A stretch of 6,603 bases of DNA from Cytophagales bacterium. GTDB taxonomy: Bacteria; Bacteroidota; Bacteroidia; Cytophagales; Cyclobacteriaceae. The translations under genes and the position numbers were made by a program. Under the pieces are notes generated by a model. That model did not search any database. It was not told the origin of the DNA and saw nothing but the letters and a program-made list of their open reading frames with translations. Positions 5,901-6,603 of the stretch are shown here, in pieces. Each line of letters opens with the position of its first letter. The stretch's first letter is position 1. The stretch is from NCBI GenBank assembly GCA_003454975.1, contig DMST01000244.1:464-7066 (forward strand), read 5' to 3'.

Positions 5901-6603
5901 CATAGAAAACGGACAGGTGGCCGTGGGAATCTGGAGTGGAACCCAAGGCTGGGACGGCGACTACCGGGTATTTGGAGCGGTGTCAACCAACGCTGCCCAC
6001 ATCGCCACCCTGGAATTTGACGGAAGCAACCAAGTAATCGAGGGATATGTAAATGCGATCTCACAAGGCACTACGGCTACGGGAGGTAGCATCCTAAACA
6101 CCCACGGGGGTGACAACGGTATTGGTGCTCAGTTCCTGGCTTCTCAGTTCGGTGCCATCGACGATAACGACGAGGTGGACCACTTCTTCACGGGTAAGAT
6201 CATGGAGATGATGAGCATCAACGTGGCCCTTTCCGCTGCAGAGCGCCTCCTCATTGAGAACTACCTGGCCGGAAAGTACGGCCTTACCTTCACCGGAAAC
6301 CGCTACTATACCCACGGCAGCACCCACAAGCACGACATTGGAGGCATCGGCCAATCGGCATTGGGCGAAAACAACCCTTCTACCCGCTCCACCAAATTGC
6401 TCACCTTGAGCAATGCCAGCAGCATGGACGACGGCGACTACCTGATGGTAGGACATGACAATGCTGATGCCAACACCTGGGCTACTGCCGACCGCCCTAC
6501 TACCAACGTGGAGCGCCTGGCACGCGAATGGCGTATCACCGAGACCAACGAGATCGGCACCGTGCGCATTACCATCGACACCACACAAATCGCGGCGGCA
6601 GCC
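2668..6603 (+). CDS. Large secreted LamG/Calx-beta repeat protein, continuation after the frameshift (3' end outside window)
   Basis: The frame is open from 2590 to the right edge without a stop. The nominal ATG at 2668 (MAAITLNETREWRV) is where a gene caller could start it, but residues before the EWRV at 2698 match nothing and there is no signal peptide, so I read this as the rest of the gene that begins at 1701. Order of parts: rest of C-module 1, Calx-beta 1-3 (2932-3987), LamG 2, C-module 2, Calx-beta 4 (5140-5475), LamG 3 and C-module 3, which is cut by the window end. The product is very acidic and rich in Asp, Asn, Thr and Gly, with almost no Cys, as in exported repeat proteins. Many DDD/DxD loops suggest calcium-stabilised folding in the envelope or outside the cell. 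Adhesion or matrix binding is the likely role, by inference; no catalytic domain is recognised. Joined with the upstream fragment it exceeds 1,630 residues. Confidence 0.88.
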   Translation, partial: MAAITLNETREWRVDETGELGDVTVQIDVAELASPAAGHTKYVLLVDGNGDFSEGATAYEMNNASGSLYEVDLDLADGQFLSIAAVRPVLSFATNPLNEFESTDPTISLTLNYTIHPSQAAVTVDYETQGTGSATGATAPLDPAANDEDFEIIGTTQATIAPGAQSTTFVLNLNQDTQLEADESLNLLLSNVSAGINLDAATLPFTINDDDNPREIYFATATSSVAETAGSLNIIVSLTPTFVDFTNPTTVQYSVTGGNATDGGVDFTLGSGTLTIPASFVSETLTITLQDDALKEVDETIVISLASPTNSGLSTTKPIVHTVTIEDNEAEPTVQFNLAASSGAEDSSPNIAVILSEIAGIDILVNYTVMGTASANDDYTLADGTLTVPAGSLSANISPAIVDDLDAETDETLIITLSNPQNATLGGETVHTYTITDNDGIFGSSGPAGVGGNGVNALWLKADALSQADGTPISSWADASGNGNDADQATGSYQPTFQTGEINGQPVVQFDGANDHLRNAAVSYNARTLFTVVRPSAPYTGGFGQIWGSYDEGAHLALDDRAGNKNGVSFDGNTSTQARYALNGSALGPLVSNSNLPPWVNNSTQLITAEFQNAQPLTDQTFGSTYPGHPIASFQYGGDIAEVIVYNTSLNRARRNIVENYLAAKYDLAISNDYFAHEGTHAQEVAGIGRDVDGDHNDAQSAGILRISDPTELDNGDYLLWGHDNGALTWSATEIPSDSLQRVAREWRVTETNEVGSLTVSIDTTLLAAKPTDHEGYALLVDDDGDFSNGGTAVYPLTKNGAEYTAAGVTLSDGDYLTIGTTGITVYFALRSASGSETVTPYELVIRLSRPSSTSSVNVDYWFDPSSTAVRGDDYGFPGGPATIPQGSLSTILNLNIIDDSEAEADELIVMNITGVNNFAIGGQNQFFFTIQDDDVLSESISGPAGVRDSIEYGFWLRADEGPLNAALNAASDGEDVHVWEDQSGNDNDGIQAVGTDNTLNYPEFGNNAFDNVNGFPVLKFDGTNQEGFTIADDRLINTGGPDFGAKTIIVAFETGSDITTRQVLWEQGAGGNGAVIYIENGQVAVGIWSGTQGWDGDYRVFGAVSTNAAHIATLEFDGSNQVIEGYVNAISQGTTATGGSILNTHGGDNGIGAQFLASQFGAIDDNDEVDHFFTGKIMEMMSINVALSAAERLLIENYLAGKYGLTFTGNRYYTHGSTHKHDIGGIGQSALGENNPSTRSTKLLTLSNASSMDDGDYLMVGHDNADANTWATADRPTTNVERLAREWRITETNEIGTVRITIDTTQIAAAA
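2691..2703 (+). other. Frameshift site in a short CG-dinucleotide run
   Basis: The sequence reads AACGCGCGAGTGG. In the frame of ATG 1701 it gives N-A-R-V and runs to a stop at 2750; in the next frame it gives T-R-E-W-R-V and stays open to 6603. Modules 2 and 3 read R-V-A-R-E-W-R-V (around 4888-4911) and R-L-A-R-E-W-R-I (around 6514-6537). Adding one CG to the run gives R-N-A-R-E-W-R-V, the same length as the homologues. Removing one base would also restore the frame but leaves the motif one residue short, so loss of two bases is the better explanation. Confidence 0.88.
2932..3306 (+). repeat. Calx-beta-like domain 1
   Basis: It starts VLSFATNPLNEFES and ends FTINDDDNP. The hallmark acidic stretch is DTQLEADESLNLLLSNV. 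A longer central loop than in the other copies (GTGSATGATAPLDPAANDED) precedes IAPGAQSTTFVLNL. Calx-beta domains bind calcium through clustered acidic residues at the ends of the sandwich; the terminal DDD here fits. Confidence 0.78.
3307..3663 (+). repeat. Calx-beta domain 2
   Basis: This is a canonical copy: IYFATATSSVAETAGSLNI, then VQYSVTGGNATDGGVDF, GTLTIPASFVSETLTI, DDALKEVDETIVISLASP and a closing VTIEDNEAEP. The DY/DF-T-...-G-T-L-T-I-P core and the E-VDE-T signature are typical of the family. It follows domain 1 directly without a linker. Confidence 0.88.
3664..3987 (+). repeat. Calx-beta domain 3
   Basis: Core motifs are VNYTVMGTASANDDYTL, DGTLTVPAGSLSANI, DDLDAETDETLIITLSNP and closing YTITDNDG. 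The Asn-Asp-Asp-Tyr and Glu-Thr-Asp-Glu-Thr elements are as in the family consensus. It joins directly to the short linker IFGSSGPAGVGGNG that opens LamG copy 2; a similar SGPAGV linker precedes LamG copy 3. Confidence 0.9.
4015..4647 (+). repeat. LamG/concanavalin-like domain, copy 2
   Basis: It opens with NALWLKADALSQADG, then SSWADASGNGNDADQA, VVQFDGANDHLRN, NARTLFTVV, GQIWGSYDEGAHLALDD and closes with YGGDIAEVIVYNTSLNRARRNIVEN. It aligns along its whole length with copy 1, including the GQ[LI]WG block and the N-G-F/V-S-F-D-G block, which copy 3 lacks. Confidence 0.82.
4648..5127 (+). repeat. 'AGIGR...AREWR' module, copy 2 (intact)
   Basis: This is the full-length reference copy: YLAAKYDLAISNDYFAHEG, EVAGIGRDVDGDHNDAQSAG, YLLWGHDNGALTWS, RVAREWRVTETNEVG, YALLVDDDGDFSNGG and closing LSDGDYLTIG. 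The DDDGDF loop matches DGNGDF in copy 1 and looks like a calcium-binding loop. It shows the unbroken length across the AREWR motif and so calibrates the frameshift in copy 1. Confidence 0.78.
5140..5475 (+). repeat. Calx-beta-like domain 4
   Basis: It stands alone between modules 2 and 3. Motifs: TVYFALRSASGSETVTPYEL, VNVDYWFDPSSTAVRGDDYG, ATIPQGSLSTILNLNI, DDSEAEADELIVMNITGV and closing FTIQDDDV. The acidic ends fit calcium binding. It is more divergent than copies 2 and 3 but has the same order of strands. Confidence 0.8.
5515..6261 (+). repeat. LamG/concanavalin-like domain, copy 3 (divergent, longer)
   Basis: It begins with IEYGFWLRADEGPLNAA, then VHVWEDQSGNDNDGIQA, VLKFDGTNQEGF, AKTIIVAFETG, VLWEQGAGGNGAVIYIENG, QVAVGIWSG, and closes with FTGKIMEMMSINVALSAAERLLIEN. 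It is about 35 residues longer than copies 1 and 2, and its middle part (LWEQGAGGNG...) differs from their GQ[LI]WG section, so it is a different sub-type of the fold. Confidence 0.8.
6262..6603 (+). repeat. 'AGIGR...AREWR' module, copy 3 (cut by window end)
   Basis: It reads YLAGKYGLTFTGNRYYTHG, HDIGGIGQSALGENN (the R of AGIGR replaced by Q and the A by G), YLMVGHDNADANTWA, RLAREWRITETNEIG and VRITIDTTQIAAAA at the edge. The stretch from AREWR to IDTT is very close to copy 2 (AREWRVTETNEVG... SIDTT). The calcium-loop part and anything beyond are outside the window. Confidence 0.75.

Noticed and set aside
5209..5946. 245-residue open frame on the minus strand
   Set aside because: It lies fully antisense to Calx-beta 4 and LamG 3, whose plus-strand reading is strongly supported by internal homology. 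Its translation has no recognisable domain and is a shadow of the Asp/Thr-rich codons.
6094..6588. 164-residue open frame on the minus strand
   Set aside because: It is antisense to LamG 3 and C-module 3; its Val/Gly/His-rich composition is what the complement of these codons gives.

Overview
The window looks like chromosomal DNA from a Bacteroidota bacterium, possibly of the Saprospiraceae/Lewinella type. The taxon is inferred from three things: the style of the SpoIIE phosphatase, with its 'SILYAQQLQQGIL' linker; a secreted mosaic of LamG-like, 'AREWRV' and Calx-beta domains; and the absence of clear Shine-Dalgarno sites. No rRNA, tRNA, CRISPR array, transposase or integrase is visible.

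Layout. (1) Positions 2-859, + strand: the C-terminal 285 residues of a PP2C/SpoIIE-type serine/threonine phosphatase. Its N-terminal sensor part lies outside the window to the left. (2) Positions 860-1700: a non-coding stretch of about 840 bp, strongly A/T-rich in its second half, with a weak hairpin near the phosphatase end and no convincing promoter. (3) Positions 1701 to the right edge, + strand: one very large secreted repeat protein, open at its 3' end. It has an N-terminal signal peptide and the order [LamG1-C1]-Calx1-Calx2-Calx3-[LamG2-C2]-Calx4-[LamG3-C3...]. 'C' is a module of about 160 residues that carries AGIGR and AREWR motifs.

As given, the large gene is broken. The frame that starts at 1701 stops at 2750, but homology to modules 2 and 3 passes from that frame into the next one at a short CG run (2693-2698). 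Restoring one CG dinucleotide rebuilds the expected 'RNAREWRV' exactly and reopens the frame to the window end, giving more than 1,630 residues. This may be an assembly or sequencing error, a true inactivating slippage, or a switchable repeat.

The two genes are co-oriented but far apart and probably transcribed separately. The phosphatase is most likely a cytoplasmic or membrane-attached signalling output. The large protein is probably an exported, calcium-binding surface or adhesion protein. No functional link between them is shown by the sequence. All substantial minus-strand reading frames are shadows of the large gene.
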